Shown here in pieces: positions 11,424 to 23,039 of a stretch of 64,000 nucleotides of DNA. This DNA comes from Pegoplata infirma (taxonomy: Eukaryota; Arthropoda; Insecta; Diptera; Anthomyiidae), in NCBI GenBank assembly GCA_963921195.1, contig OY992536.1:176522995-176586994 (forward strand), read 5' to 3'. Within the stretch, counting starts at the first letter, position 1. Every line of letters begins with the position of its first letter. Both the position numbers and the translations under genes were made by a program. The notes beneath the pieces were generated by a model that did not search any database, was not told where the DNA came from, and saw only the letters and a list, made by a program, of their open reading frames with translations.

Positions 11424-11916
11424 TAAATAAAATTTCAGTGACGGTTACAGTGATGGTTACATGTGACTTACCAAAATTGTTATTAATGCAAATTTTCACT
11501 TATGGAGTATGATACGTGCTGTTTTTAGGTAACTTGTTCCTAACTTGATTAGGGGCTTTCTATGGAAATTTTGATAACTTTAACCAAAATGAATTTATCG
11601 TAATTCCCATATCAAAACCTTAATAAAGTTAGCAACTAGTTACTTGTAAAAAGCAATTATCATACGCTCATTACCAACTACTGTTCCACATTTAATCAAT
11701 GGATATTTTCATACATTTTATGAAAAACTTCATAAAACGTTTCAAACAAGTTCTACGAATATTTTCATTATTTATATGCAAGTTTTCATTGAAAGGAACT
11801 TTAATGACACCAGTTTAATTAATCAAATGATACCTGTCTTCGGTTGAAAACGTGAGTCATTTTTCATTAAGGTTAAGTCAATTTTCATTAATTTCACGAA
11901 GCTGTTTTTTTCAGTG

Positions 11917-12717
11917 CAGATTGTTAAGAAAAATAATAAAAAATAACAAAAATAATTGTCAAATTAACTGTAACTTCATGTACCGAATATAATATATAAT
12001 CCTTGAGAATTCCTAAGAGGAACATAGGGCCACAATATAAATAAGAAAATATATAAGAAAAAAATCCAAAATTCAGAAAAACAAACCTTATATGATTTAC
12101 CGTTTCATACCACACCAACAATTTAAAGCCATAATTCAGCTAATTTATTATTTATACAAGTAATTTTTTTTTTTTTAATAATTCTTATAGTACATATTTT
12201 ACCCATACTAAAGTTTTACTTTCCATTCCTGTTGTTTCCCATTTTTTGCTCTGTTTTGTTTTTTATGTGCCTGTCACATTCTTACGGTTACAGTTTATCT
12301 GGAAGTCCTTTTGTTGCTTTAGGGGATTTTGTTTTATTTTTGTTTTTCTACGCTTAAATATTTGTTTTTTTTTCTATTTTGACATAGAGTTAATAAATTG
12401 TCAATTACTTTTCATGTGAAGATTGTTGTATTTATTTTTTTAAGTAAAATAAAAAATTGTTTTTCATTACATACCCATCAATTTACAAGGTACCCAAAGG
12501 ACAAGAAGTCTTTAAAGTTAAACTCTCAACTCAAAGAGAAATTCTTAATGTGTACGAGTAACAATTTTGTTTGAAGGCTTCTGTGGCTGTTACCTTCAGG
12601 GGACAGTTTTTCGTTCAAGGAGTTTTTTGTTATACTTATGTTAATGAATTTTTAATTTAATATTAAGATTAGCCTTTGTAAAAAGAATATCATAAAATTG
12701 TTTAAAAAATAAAATAA
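11917..12717. other. AT-rich stretch, nothing recognised
   Basis: No supported gene, TIR pair or tandem array. Confidence 0.4.
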
Positions 12718-13247
12718 AAAACAAGTGAGAGTGTTAAATTCGGCTGTGCCGAATCTTTTATACCCTCCAAAATGTAAACAAAAAAAAATTGTCAGGGGCG
12801 TTTCTTTTTTTGGGGGGGGGGAGTTGATAGGGTCAGTGGGGCACGTTGAGAGCACCTTCCCATCGCGATAAATATACCAAATGTTTAATTTATTTAACAA
12901 AAATACAAAAAAAAAACATTTAAAAACGTGTATTTTTTTAGAGGTTGGTTTAGTTCTTCAAGGGGGAACTTTTTTCCCCCTGGTCGGATTTGGCCAATTT
13001 CCGAACTTAACCTGCCTAGGAACATAAGACATATTTGTGTCAAACTTGAGGTTCCTAGCTCTTTTATTTTGGACTGCATCGTGTTAACTACAGACGGACG
13101 GACGGACGGACATCGCTAGAATGTCTAAGAATCGATCACTGATCAATAATATATATACTTTATGGGGTCCCCGACCGATATTTCGATGCGTTACACACGG
13201 AATGACAAAGTGAGTATACCCCCATACTGTAGTTGGAGGGTATAAAA
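12718..13247 (+). repeat. Hairpin-ended fly interspersed repeat, copy C
   Basis: A short and well-preserved copy: ACAAGTGAGAGTG, the hairpin ATTCGGCTGTGCCGAAT, TATACCCTCC, a G-run at 12812, GACGGACGGACGGACATCGC, ATATATACTTTATGGGGTCC, and the terminal hairpin TATACCCCC...GGAGGGTATA. It shows the uninterrupted layout that copies A, B and D have lost through expansion or insertion. Confidence 0.8.
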
Positions 13248-14558
13248 ATATGTTAAAATAACCAAATTATGTTGGTAAAATGTTACATTGGGATTTTAAC
13301 ATCAAAGTGCTTAGCTTTAAAAATGATATTGTGATCTACGTTTTAGGACTTGATCTAAATAAGCTTATCAATTTCGATTACAAAAAACAGAATTTCTTGG
13401 CATCCCAGCAAAACTTGTATTACCAAATAATGCATTAGATCATTATTTTATTTATATCGGCATCGATGTTGTCAATATGCACAGAAATAATATTGGGAAA
13501 TTTGTTCATGTTGAAAAATTTAGAAGTAAATTTAATTTCTAAAAATTATATACCTTTCTGGCATTCCTATAACGGTTTTTTCATTGATGCAATTAAAAAT
13601 TTACTAAAAAATGTTTTATTAAAATTTGAGTAAATTAAGATCCATTTTGTTGGCATAATTATGAATATTCTACTATACAAAGTTCTCGTTAGTATTAACG
13701 CGCCAAATTCTATAAGTTAAATATTAGCTTGCATACATTGCACATAGGGGCAGCTATATGGGGCTTCTTGGCAACAATTGAATTTTTGAAAAAGGGATTT
13801 TGTTAATTTTCTTGGTTATATCGAAAGCCTATACTTTTCTACGCTTGACTGCATTTTTACTTTTTTGATTTATCCATTCTTCTTTTCTTACCATCACTAA
13901 AGTTAGTTAAAGTTAAACAAAACAAAAAAATTTTATAAAATAGTCTTTAGTTGAGAACTCAAAATGAAAGGTATGCCAGAAAAAAATTTTGACACTATAC
14001 ACATGAATGGAAAGGTAGCTTTAGCACAAAAAATTTGCGTTCATGCTGATCAAATCGCATTGAATATTAAACTAGTTATCGCCGTTCTAAGACATTTTTT
14101 TTGTGAAATTATTCAAAATCTAACTTTGAAGATCAAAAAGTGGAGAATTATCCTACATTATCTTTAGTTACTTTTATAAAGTTGTAAGTGGTATAATTCT
14201 TTACAGTAATCACTTATTAAAACTTGCTCCAAATTACTCCTCGATGTGCAGTTGCATTTTAAAAATATTACTTTTTTTTTTGTTAATTTTTTTTTGTTAT
14301 TTTTTTTAATATAGTTGTATTAAAGTTATAATTTGAACACTAGAGTGACCACAAAAAATTGTTTTTTTTTTTGTTATCCCTTAAATTTGTTTCTTTTGGT
14401 GCATACAAGTTTTGATTTTTTTTAAAAAAATATTTAGATATTTACGGAAATTAATATATTTTTGTTTTCAAATACATATATTTGCATAATTGAGACGTGT
14501 GTCAAAAGTCAGTCACGCGCAACACTGTAGCACACATGATTCACCCACTTAAAGTTTA
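13248..14558. other. AT-rich stretch with one lone element end
   Basis: At 13402 CCCAGCAAAACTTGTATTACC matches the left terminus of the 36156-38035 element, but no matching right end follows. Nothing else is recognised. A 67-codon frame at 13964-14167 has no family features. Confidence 0.4.
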
Positions 14559-15049
14559 CACAGAAAATAAAATCGATAAATTTAAATCAACAAACAGCAA
14601 TTGTAAATCAACCAAACATTTAATAAAAACGGCCGCCTGTTAGTCTATAATACAAAACTTCGATTTTGTTTTTAACAAACTCAGTCAAGTAATTTTATTT
14701 CAAAATTATTTTATCATGTCAACAAATAGTTTTTGTGTTTGTTGAATTTCTTTTTTGAAAAAAAGAAAGATTTTTTACTTTTGTCAGATCAACAAATTGT
14801 GGTTGTGTTTGTTGAATTTCTTTGTTGAAAAAAAAAATTAAGATTGTGTACGTTTGTCAATACAAATAATAATTTTAGAGAACTATTACAAACTCGTTTA
14901 TCAATTTTTTTTTTTATATTTTTTTCAACAATCAATATTCACAAACGTTAGTTGATATCACAAATTTCCGTATAGGAGCACTTTCAGTGAAAAAGTTAAT
15001 TGTATTCACAAATATGGCGGTCAATATAACAATTCGTTTTTTTTCTGTG
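14559..15049. mobile_element. 491-bp MITE, TA target duplication
   Basis: Ends CACAGAAAATAAAATCG and CGTTTTTTTTCTGTG, flanked by TA. It contains repeated GTTGAATTTCTTT and AACAAA words. The ends resemble those of the MITE at 46583-47057. Non-coding; Tc1/mariner-like by its TA duplication only. Confidence 0.75.
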
Positions 15050-15051
15050 TA

Positions 15052-16318
15052 CTCACCCAAAATTTGTTTATTTATATTACTCATACGCATACGTTTTATA
15101 TCACATTATTGTATAATATTAGGAAAGTGAAATGTTTAACACTTATTATACTATATATACATACAAAGCCCTTTTATTAAAAACCCATTAATTTTTTATT
15201 TATTTTCATTTTAATGTCCGATTTTAACTTCATACGGCATAACTTTTTTTTTGCAGAACATTTGGTGTGGAATGCATCATATGTATGTTATTTCAATACA
15301 GTAATTGTTTTAACGGTAGCCATATATAAAAATACAAGCATACAACAATTTTTTACTTCTAACAAATTATTATTATTTTGCGTTTTTGCGAAATTTTTCG
15401 CAATTTTGCAAAGAAAGTCTTACATGTTTTTACATAAATTTAATCCTTAAACAATGCTCTGTGAAATGGTGTGCAAAACGTCTATAAAAACTCAGCGGTT
15501 TAATTGATGCCACAAAACATTACATTTTGCCCCTATGTGCTCTGTAGAGAAATGTTTAATTCAGGAATTCTGATTAAAATTGGAAACAGGCAAATTAAAG
15601 TTTAGAAAACCAAATTGATATTTAAAAACCTGGACCTAGATGACACTTGTCAGTGATTTATGAGCCTTAATAAGTCTTTACATAACTTCTATTGAAGTTT
15701 TCTGGATTTAAATTTGGTTTTTCTAAATTGTAATTGTTTTTTTAGAAGTTTTAGGGCGTTTTCCAAATTTTAATTTAACTGATTTGTTTGCCTTGTTGTT
15801 TAAAGTATGTATGTTAAAAGCGGTTAAAAGGTAAGAAACCATCACAGACAGTATTTCCCTTAAAAACTTACTCACTCTTATATAGACTAAAACTTAAGAT
15901 GGTGTTTAATGCGGTTTCCATGGGCTGAGCAGCAGTTGCTTCTGTATATTTGTTATTGGTCCTGCCATAAACAGCCAATTTTCCCTTTCTACGATGTTCC
16001 AAGATATATTTTCGTTCATTGTATTATTTGAATTTTACAATCAAACATTTGAAGAGATGGATATCAACGTTAACATTGGTTCCGTTGACTTTTCCTTCAT
16101 TAAGATTGTAGAAATTTTCCCGCTTGGTTGCTTTTGAAATAACCGCGTTTAACATGAACTTTATCATCCTGACGAATAGGCATTAAGCGAACATTTTACT
16201 TTTGACGCAATTCCTTTCTGAGGGAAGACGGCCAATTTTTGGTACTAATGTATGCTGTTATTTAGTAGCATTTTTGTAAGGAGTGGGTAACGAGTTATTT
16301 TTGGGCTACTGGTAGCTA
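15052..16318. other. AT-rich stretch, nothing recognised
   Basis: Only the last ~90 bases are informative: ACTAATGTATGCTGTTATTT and GGAGTGGGTAAC recur after the MITE, at 17018-17060. The MITE at 16319 therefore landed in or between direct repeats. Confidence 0.4.
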
Positions 16319-17001
16319 CCCAAGCAGAAATTGACGACGGTTCTAAAAAAAAAGCGTTCTGAAAGCACGGTAACAAAAAAAAAAAACATTCTCAAAACGC
16401 TATTTTCAAACGCTTTGCGAGCGTTTTTGAAAAGTGTTCTGAAAGCTCTTAACAAAAAAAAAGCAATCTCAAAACGTTTTTTTGGAACGCTTTGCGAGCG
16501 TATTCGAAAACCGTTTTAAGAGGTCTTCAGATTTATTTTTTTTTTTTTTTAAAAAAATTTCTAAGCTCCGAAACTATTTTTGAATAACAATTTTTTGTCA
16601 ATTTTTTTTTTTGTTTTTTAAGTAAAAAATCATAAAAAATGTTTTTAGATTTTTTTTTTTTTTAATTTTTTCGAAAATTTTTTTGAAAAATTTTCTAAGT
16701 TTTTTTGAGTACAAAAACTTTTTTTTCGGACTTCACTTTGTATGAAACAAATTATTATAACCGAACTAAAACAGAAATTCTTTATTTTGGGTTTTTAAAG
16801 CGCTTTGATGACTTTAAAAAAACGTTCTCAAAGCACTTTTTTACAGCGCTTTTAAAACGCTTTAAACCTAGCGTAGATCGATGTTATCACTCGGATCATC
16901 TGAAGGCGCTTTGAAGTTGGTATACAGAACGCTCGTACAACCGTCCACAACCGTCCACAACGCTTTCACAACGCTTTTGCGATTGTATTTTTCTGGCTGG
17001 G
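16319..17001. mobile_element. 683-bp MITE, TA target duplication
   Basis: Ends CCCAAGCAGAAAT and ATTTTTCTGGCTGGG, flanked by TA. The interior has many short words of the AACGCTTTGCGAGCGTTTT type, partly palindromic. No transposase. Confidence 0.7.
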
Positions 17002-17325
17002 TACTTATTTTAAGGACTAATGTATGCTGTTATTTGGTAGCATTTTATAAGGAGTGGGTAACAAGTTATTTTTGGGCTACTAGTAGCTCATTATTTGTGG
17101 TACTAATGTATATAGTTTTTCAGTAGCATTCTCGTAAGCGAGTGGGTATGAGGTCATTACTCCAATGACATCGCCATGTTAAAATAATGAGTGTTTCACC
17201 AACCTAGTAACTAGCTACCACCATCTATTTTAAGGCAAAAACCTCATTACTTGGTAATAGAAGTTTTTACTTGGATATTAAACAAAATGTATTTTAATTC
17301 TTATAATTTGTTTGAATACTTTAGC

Positions 17326-17387
17326 TCGGTGGCTAGAGACTAAGCTTCACGAACAACAGGTTGTGTGTTCGAATCTCGGTGGGGATA
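17326..17387 (+). other. tRNA-like segment (A and B boxes)
   Basis: TAGCTCGGTGG fits the A-box consensus. About 45 bases later GTTCGAATC fits the B box. The stems expected of a working tRNA do not pair well and the sequence is followed by AT-rich DNA, so this is a tRNA-derived relic or SINE-like promoter rather than a tRNA gene. Similar segments occur at 36506-36572, 36951-37020, 49090-49165 and 53998-54066. Confidence 0.45.
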
Positions 17388-17639
17388 AGTTAAAAACATA
17401 AAATTTTTTAAAAGTAGAAAATTGTAAATAAATAATAAAATCTATCAGCCTTACCATAGAAAAATAAAATGTATTTAAAATCGGGTTTTAATTTTATTTC
17501 CATACAAATTGTTTTTGTTTTTAAAATCGACTTTCAAAAAATGTATTGAAAATTTGAAATTTAAAATAAAACTTTTGTTAAAATATACTTTTTGTTTTCT
17601 TGTGGTAAGGGCCTATATATATAAAGTAGTTACGTGACT

Positions 17640-18550
17640 GACTGATGACTGACTGACATACTAATCACGCATCAGCCCACAGCCCAAACCACTGAAGCTA
17701 GAGTCTTGAAATTGAAATTTGGCTGGGTTTTTGGAAATGTTGATTTTAAGGGGTAAAAACGAAGGGTTGAAAAAGGGGAAAAAGCGAGTACTTTGGTACT
17801 TTTTATTTTTTCTGAAAAAAATTCAATTAATTTGAAATGTAGGATCCTCTAACGGAAAAACATTCCCAAAAAAAGAACTTTCTGGAAATTCGAATTCCTA
17901 AGGGTAAAAAGGGGTAAAAAATTGTACTTTGGTACTTTTTATATTTTTTAAAATTAAGGTCCTACAAAAATATTAAAATGGTGGTTCCAACAACGGAAAA
18001 AATTCTGAAACCGTACTTTTTCGAAGTTCCGATTCTAAGGGGGGTAAAAAAGCGAGTTCTTTGGTCCTTTTTTTCTGAAACAAAAATCCTATTAATTCGA
18101 AAATTAGAATGTAGGATCCTCTAACGGAAAAACGTTCCCAAAAAAAGTACTTTCTGGAAATTCGGATTCCTAATGGTAAAGAGGGGTAAAAAATTGTACT
18201 TTGGTAATTTTTATGTTTTTTTAAATTAAAGTCCTACAAAAAATTAAAATTTGCAATGTTGTTTCCAACAACGAAAAAAAATCTGAAAAAGTACTTTTTC
18301 GAAATACCGATTCTAAGGGGGGTAAAAAGCGAGCACTTTGGTACTTTTTATTTTTTCTGAAAAAAAAATCCTATTAATTTGAAAATTGGAATGTAGGATC
18401 CTCTAACATAAAAACATTCCCAAAAATAGTACTTTCTGGAAATTCGGACTCCTAAGGGTAAAAAGTTGTAAAAGAATGTACTTTGGTACTTTCTTAATTT
18501 TTTTTAATTAAGGCCCTACAAAAAAATATTAAAATGTTAGTTCCAACAGC
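17640..18550 (-). repeat. ~275-bp tandem repeat, three units
   Basis: TGTAGGATCCTCTAAC recurs at 17839, 18110 and 18392. Units alternate GGGGTAAAAA, ACTTTGGTACTTTTT and GAAATTCGGATTCC. The left edge GACTGACTGATGACTGACTG with GCCCAAACCACTGAAGC is the reverse complement of 3180-3235, so this is the same family as the 145-bp array in opposite orientation. Confidence 0.85.
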
Positions 18551-19430
18551 GCACAGAGGGCCAGACAGATCAATTTCCGGCCAAAGTCCTTATTTGTAAG
18601 TTCTCAAAAAAATGTTTACCAGTTTGTTGGGCATATATAGAAGCAGGTTTTCTGAACTTATCTTTATGATCCAATTACACCCTTTCCTTTGACAGGTCTT
18701 CAAAGTTAAAAAAGTTGGTAAACATTTTTTAAAAGTTGAGATACTTTTTTAATTTTTTTCCGAACTTCTATTGCTAATGTTTAACTTTTTGTTTGACTGG
18801 TTCAACCTTATATATAAGCCTTTGTAACGAAAATAACACGGACAAATAAAACTCATCTGCTGGCACCAATTCGCGTTTTTTGTGAAAAATGTTATAATTT
18901 TTTAGCTATCTACCTAGCGCCGAAAAATTCCTCAGCGATCCTCAGTTCGATACAATCGGTATATATTTTTTTTTTTTGATATAGAATGGATCCATATCTT
19001 TCGAAAAAACTTGCTCGAAATGATAAATGGCGAAATTACAGCTATATATGCAGTTGTCCGAGATTTATTTAAAAAAAAAAAAATAATTTAACCCAAAATA
19101 ATGTTTTACGGTTTGAATAGTTTTTTTAGTGCCAGATAGTGCTTTAAGTGTAGGAAAAAAAAATATCTACATTTCTAGTTTTTTTGTAGAATTATGGCAA
19201 ATATCAGTTACACCATTTCCAATTAAATTCAAAGATTTTTTATTGAATTTCCAAAATAAAGAAAAATAAGTGAATAATTTGTCGTTACAATTTCCAAAAG
19301 CTTTTCTGAAACTAAGTAAGTCATTTACACCATTTCCATATTTATATCAAAAATAAAAAATAATATATATAAAAATTATGTGCGTAGATTTAACTTCAAA
19401 CACTCTTAATACTCTAAAAACTAATTTTTA
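18551..19430. other. Unassigned stretch with a lone Transib-like end
   Basis: At 18552-18590 the sequence CACAGAGGGCC then TCAATTTCCGGCCAAAG resembles the end of the 38439-40140 element (TCAATTCCGGCCAAAA). No partner end was found. The rest shows no gene or array. Confidence 0.35.
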
Positions 19431-19439
19431 GTTAGATCA

Positions 19440-20036
19440 GACAAAGTTAAAAAATCTAGCCGCCATATTGTTTCCGCCATATTGAATTTTATCAGTTCCA
19501 TTTGGAGATATCAGACCCGAAAATTTACTAGGCCACACTTTCAGCTAGCTTCAACAGAGAAAAGGAATATAACTGTTTTTAAATTACTTGTAACAAACTT
19601 TACTAAGCATATTTAGCCCGCCATTTTGTTTTTCAAAATTCACGCCAGTAATTGTTTTTCAAAATTCACGCCAGTAATTTAGATTCAGTAACTCCAAGAC
19701 CCTCATAAAACAAAATTTGAGTTAAATCGGACAATTATTTAAAAAAAATGTCCGCCATATTGGATACGCCATTTTGATTTTTTTCGTTTTTAGCTAAATT
19801 TTGAAATCAGCGACCCCAAAATACTCTAAAAGCACGTTTTCAGCCGGATCCAACAACGATAAAGACTTTTGGCCGAAGTTGGTTAATTCTTTAAACTTTA
19901 AGAAGCATATTTAGTCCGCCATTTTGTTTTTCAAAATTCGGAGTCACAATTCTTATTCAGTAACTCCAAGACCCGCATAAAACAAAATTTAAGTTCAATC
20001 GGACAAAATTGTCCGCCATATTGGATCCGCCATTTT
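19440..20036 (+). repeat. ~275-300-bp direct repeats with CCGCCATTTTG boxes
   Basis: GTCCGCCATATTGGAT and CCGCCATTTTG recur. ACTCCAAGACCC with CATAAAACAAAATTT occurs at about 19691 and 19965, and AAGCATATTTAG at about 19605 and 19902. Just over two units directly precede the Penelope-like element. They may be unrelated or a remnant of its 5' flank. Confidence 0.7.
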
Positions 20037-20115
20037 GAAATAAAAATGAAATAATAAAATAAATAAAAATGAAATAATAAAATAAATAAAAATAGAATTA
20101 AAAATAAAAAAAAAA

Positions 20116-22050
20116 CTTGGCAGAAAATTTGCATTACCCATAGATAAACGTAATTTCTCTGCATTACACGTAATAGCGGATGTGGAACAATGTATCCAAG
20201 CTATGGATGAGAATTTAGATAAGGAAAAGGACGTAGCTAGAACAAAACTAGCGAACCGCGTATCAACTTTTAAACGGAAAATCAAAAACACAGAAAAGGA
20301 TAAATTTATCCTTACAATTTTTGAAAAAACAAGAAAACTTTTAAGGAAATATAACGACATAATTATCATACAGGCAGATAAAGGTAATAAGACGGTAGTT
20401 ATGTATAAAAATGAGTATGAGGGAAAAATGCAGGCACTTCTAGAAGACAAAAACACGTATAAAATTTCAAGAGTAGATCCTACTGCTAAACTTCAAAAAC
20501 AGAACAACAATATTATTTCCGATCTCTTCAAAAATAATATTATTAATTTATGGGAAAAACGTCAACTTCTTTGCTCTGCTGCCACTGCACCAAGAATTTA
20601 TGGTTTACCCAAAATTCACAAGGAAGGGACTCCTTTGCGACCTATTGTCTCGTCAGTCCAGGTACCATGTTACCAGTTGTCAAAATACGTGGGCAACAGT
20701 CTTAAAGTCATAATTTCCAACAAATACAACGTAAAAAATTCCATACAAGTGAAAGAAAAACTGAGCGGCGTAAAGATTGACAATAATGAGATAATGATAT
20801 CGTTTGACGTAATTTCTCTGTTTACTAACATCCCAATTCAAACTGCAATAAGGACAATCATGAGAAAATGGAGTATTATCAAGAACCACACTAAGATTTC
20901 TAGCTCACAATTTTTAAAAATACTCAATTTTTGTCTGAGTGATAATAATTATTTTATGTTTGGTGAAAACATATATACACAAATCTTTGGAATGCCAATG
21001 GGGAACCCTTTGTCACCCACCATAGCAGATATCATACTTGACAACTTACTTGACGACGCAATTATAGAATTAGAAAAAAGAAATATTTATATTAAATATA
21101 TCACTAAATATGTAGACGATATTTTGGCAATAATTCGCATAGATGATAAGGACGCAATTTTGTCAACTTTTAATAAACAACATCCCAAAATACAATTTAC
21201 CACCGAAATTGAGAAAAATGGAGAAATTGTCTACTTGGATTCAAAAATTATACGTAAAAATAATACGATTTTGTTTGACTGGTACACGAAGGAGACATCA
21301 TCTGGTAGATTAATGAATTACCACGCTACACAGCCCAAAAATCAAATAGTTAATACTGCACAAAACTTCATTTCTCGAGTATTTAACATTAGCGATACAC
21401 AATTTCACGCCAAAAACAAAAACATTATAATTAACATTTTAAAAAACAACAGCTTCCCCACAAAACTCATATTTACATTGATCGACAATACAATTAAAAA
21501 ACTAGATAAAAATAAAAACAATCAAACCATATCTACAAATACAGAAAAAGAAGACAAAAAATTTTACAGTGTAAAATATATACCTGGGTTAACCGATAAT
21601 AACAACATACGGACGTCAATAAAAACAGAAAACATCTGTTTTGCATATAAACCCAATTTGACATTAAGCTCAATTTTCTCTAGAGTTAAGGCGCCAATTA
21701 AAAAACAACAACAAAGTAATATTGTATACGAATTACAATGTGAAGGAAATGACACACAGTGTTGTGAGTTAATTTATATTGGAACAACAAAACGTACACT
21801 GGAGACAAGAATGGGAGAACACAAGATGGACATAATGCGAAAAAGAGAGACAACAGCACTAGCACAACACATACTACAGACTGGTCACACAATTAAGTTC
21901 GACGATGTAAAAATTTTGGATATAGAAAATAGGGAAAAGAAGAGATACACAATCGAAAGCCTTAGAATACAACAAAAAATTAAAAAAACAATGAACTTGA
22001 AAGAGGACACGAACAATATAAATGCAAGTTATAGTGTTGCCATAACTTAA
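20116..22050 (+). CDS. Penelope-like element reverse transcriptase with GIY-YIG endonuclease, 5'-truncated
   Basis: Retroelement protein that would copy its own RNA into DNA and cut the target. No ATG lies upstream; the frame is open from 20086, and the first recognisable motif is LGRKFALP at 20116. Counting from the GTG at 20182, visible parts are: ADKG at 65-68, PRIYGLPKIHK at 137-147, the first catalytic Asp in SFDVISLF (D209), MGNPLSP at 273-279, the catalytic YVDD at 310-313, and a linker with cysteines at 520, 527 and 528. The GIY-YIG domain follows: YIGT at 532-535, Arg543 and Glu592 in IESLRI. This order of RT then GIY-YIG is diagnostic of PLEs. The N-terminus is missing, so this copy is probably not functional, although the frame has no internal stop. 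Confidence 0.93.
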   Translation, partial: LGRKFALPIDKRNFSALHVIADVEQCIQAMDENLDKEKDVARTKLANRVSTFKRKIKNTEKDKFILTIFEKTRKLLRKYNDIIIIQADKGNKTVVMYKNEYEGKMQALLEDKNTYKISRVDPTAKLQKQNNNIISDLFKNNIINLWEKRQLLCSAATAPRIYGLPKIHKEGTPLRPIVSSVQVPCYQLSKYVGNSLKVIISNKYNVKNSIQVKEKLSGVKIDNNEIMISFDVISLFTNIPIQTAIRTIMRKWSIIKNHTKISSSQFLKILNFCLSDNNYFMFGENIYTQIFGMPMGNPLSPTIADIILDNLLDDAIIELEKRNIYIKYITKYVDDILAIIRIDDKDAILSTFNKQHPKIQFTTEIEKNGEIVYLDSKIIRKNNTILFDWYTKETSSGRLMNYHATQPKNQIVNTAQNFISRVFNISDTQFHAKNKNIIINILKNNSFPTKLIFTLIDNTIKKLDKNKNNQTISTNTEKEDKKFYSVKYIPGLTDNNNIRTSIKTENICFAYKPNLTLSSIFSRVKAPIKKQQQSNIVYELQCEGNDTQCCELIYIGTTKRTLETRMGEHKMDIMRKRETTALAQHILQTGHTIKFDDVKILDIENREKKRYTIESLRIQQKIKKTMNLKEDTNNINASYSVAIT

Positions 22051-22240
22051 GCTGTGATATTATTTATAAATATGTGTTTAAATGTTAAATTTATGTTTTA
22101 TGTTTTTATGTTCTATGTTACATATAAAACCTTTTTATTTTTAATGTGATAAAATTTCATATTTGTAAGTTTAAATTGTTTTTGTGTAATATCATTGTAC
22201 TTATTTTATTTGTTTTATATTTTCTTAAATAGACAATCCC

Positions 22241-22271
22241 TTGAAAAAGTCGACAAACAATCGACGAAACG
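22241..22271 (+). ncRNA. Degenerate hammerhead-ribozyme-like motif of the PLE
   Basis: TTGAAAAA, then a stem GTCGA (22249-22253), a 7-base loop, TCGAC (22261-22265) and GAAAC. This has the shape of a hammerhead core (CUGANGA, stem II, GAAA), and PLEs are known to carry such motifs. The first box is imperfect and the Transib cuts the motif right after GAAACG. Self-cleavage is unlikely in the present copy. Confidence 0.4.
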
Positions 22272-22310
22272 CACAGTGGGATAAATCACCAATCTAGTGT
22301 CCAAAAAATA
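22272..22310 (+). repeat. Transib 5' terminal inverted repeat, RSS-like
   Basis: Heptamer CACAGTG (22272-22278), identical to the V(D)J recombination-signal heptamer, is followed after 22 bases by CCAAAAAAT. That 9-mer shares 6 of 9 positions with the RSS nonamer ACAAAAACC. Confidence 0.9.
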
Positions 22311-23039
22311 AAAAATGAACTATGTCACATTAAATACTTAACATAACACGATTAATCTTAGATAGTGGCTGCATATAAATCCATCAATAGTTCTAGGATT
22401 GGTACAATATTAAGAAAGATACAGGGCTTCAAACATTGGAAATAAAAAAAATGTGCAAACCCACCTTTTTTAAGCTGCACATTTGTTGTCACGTTATATT
22501 AATAGTATTGCCGGTAGGTTTAACTTATTAATTTTTTTTGATGAAGGGAGGACCCAAGTTTGTAAAAAAAAACATTCATTGATGTTACCTACCTCTGAGG
22601 GGTCTCCCCGGCAGTTAAGTTGGATAAACCTCATTTCAGCACATACCTCTAACTATTGAAAGAGATTAGAAAAGTGCTCAGCAAATGTCACCCTCGAAAC
22701 TAATTTAATTTTAAACTACTACTAATAAAGTACCTTAGAAAAAAAAATTGGCTGCCCTAGGTTGCCCGTGCGGTTTTCACAATTTTTTTTGTAAAATATG
22801 ACGGTGTCCCGCCGTACTTGATTTTGAAGTATTGTGTTAATTTCTAATGATGGTAGATACAAATGAGGCATCATAGGAGAGACATTTTTTTCCATTTGTT
22901 GGTACTTTTTTGGTACTTTTTTTGATACTTTTTTTGGTACTCTTTTTGGTACTTTTCGGTACTTTTTTTGTACTTGTTTTTGTTAACTCTTTGGAAGAAG
23001 CCAAAAAATTAAGCATTTGACAGTCCTATAAAAATTTAA

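Larger units (their letters stand above)
8990..11916. mobile_element. Outer TIR element hosting two younger insertions
   Basis: Left end CACTGAAAAAATAACCTTCC; the right end reads CACTGAAAAAAACAGCTTCG on the minus strand, followed on both sides by ATTAATGAAAA-like sequence. The flanking dinucleotide is CA on both sides rather than the usual TA. Removing the insertions 9509-11048 and 11207-11423 leaves a non-coding element of about 1.2 kb. It carries no transposase. Confidence 0.7.

Noticed and set aside
17326..17387. Functional tRNA gene
   Set aside because: A and B boxes fit, but the acceptor, anticodon and T stems do not pair properly.
19995..20456. 153-codon minus-strand frame
   Set aside because: Antisense shadow of the PLE reverse transcriptase frame and its AT-rich flank.
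20182..22050. GTG at 20182 as the start of the PLE protein
   Set aside because: Not a eukaryotic start. The conserved motif LGRKFALP lies upstream in the same frame, so the copy is 5'-truncated and not started here.
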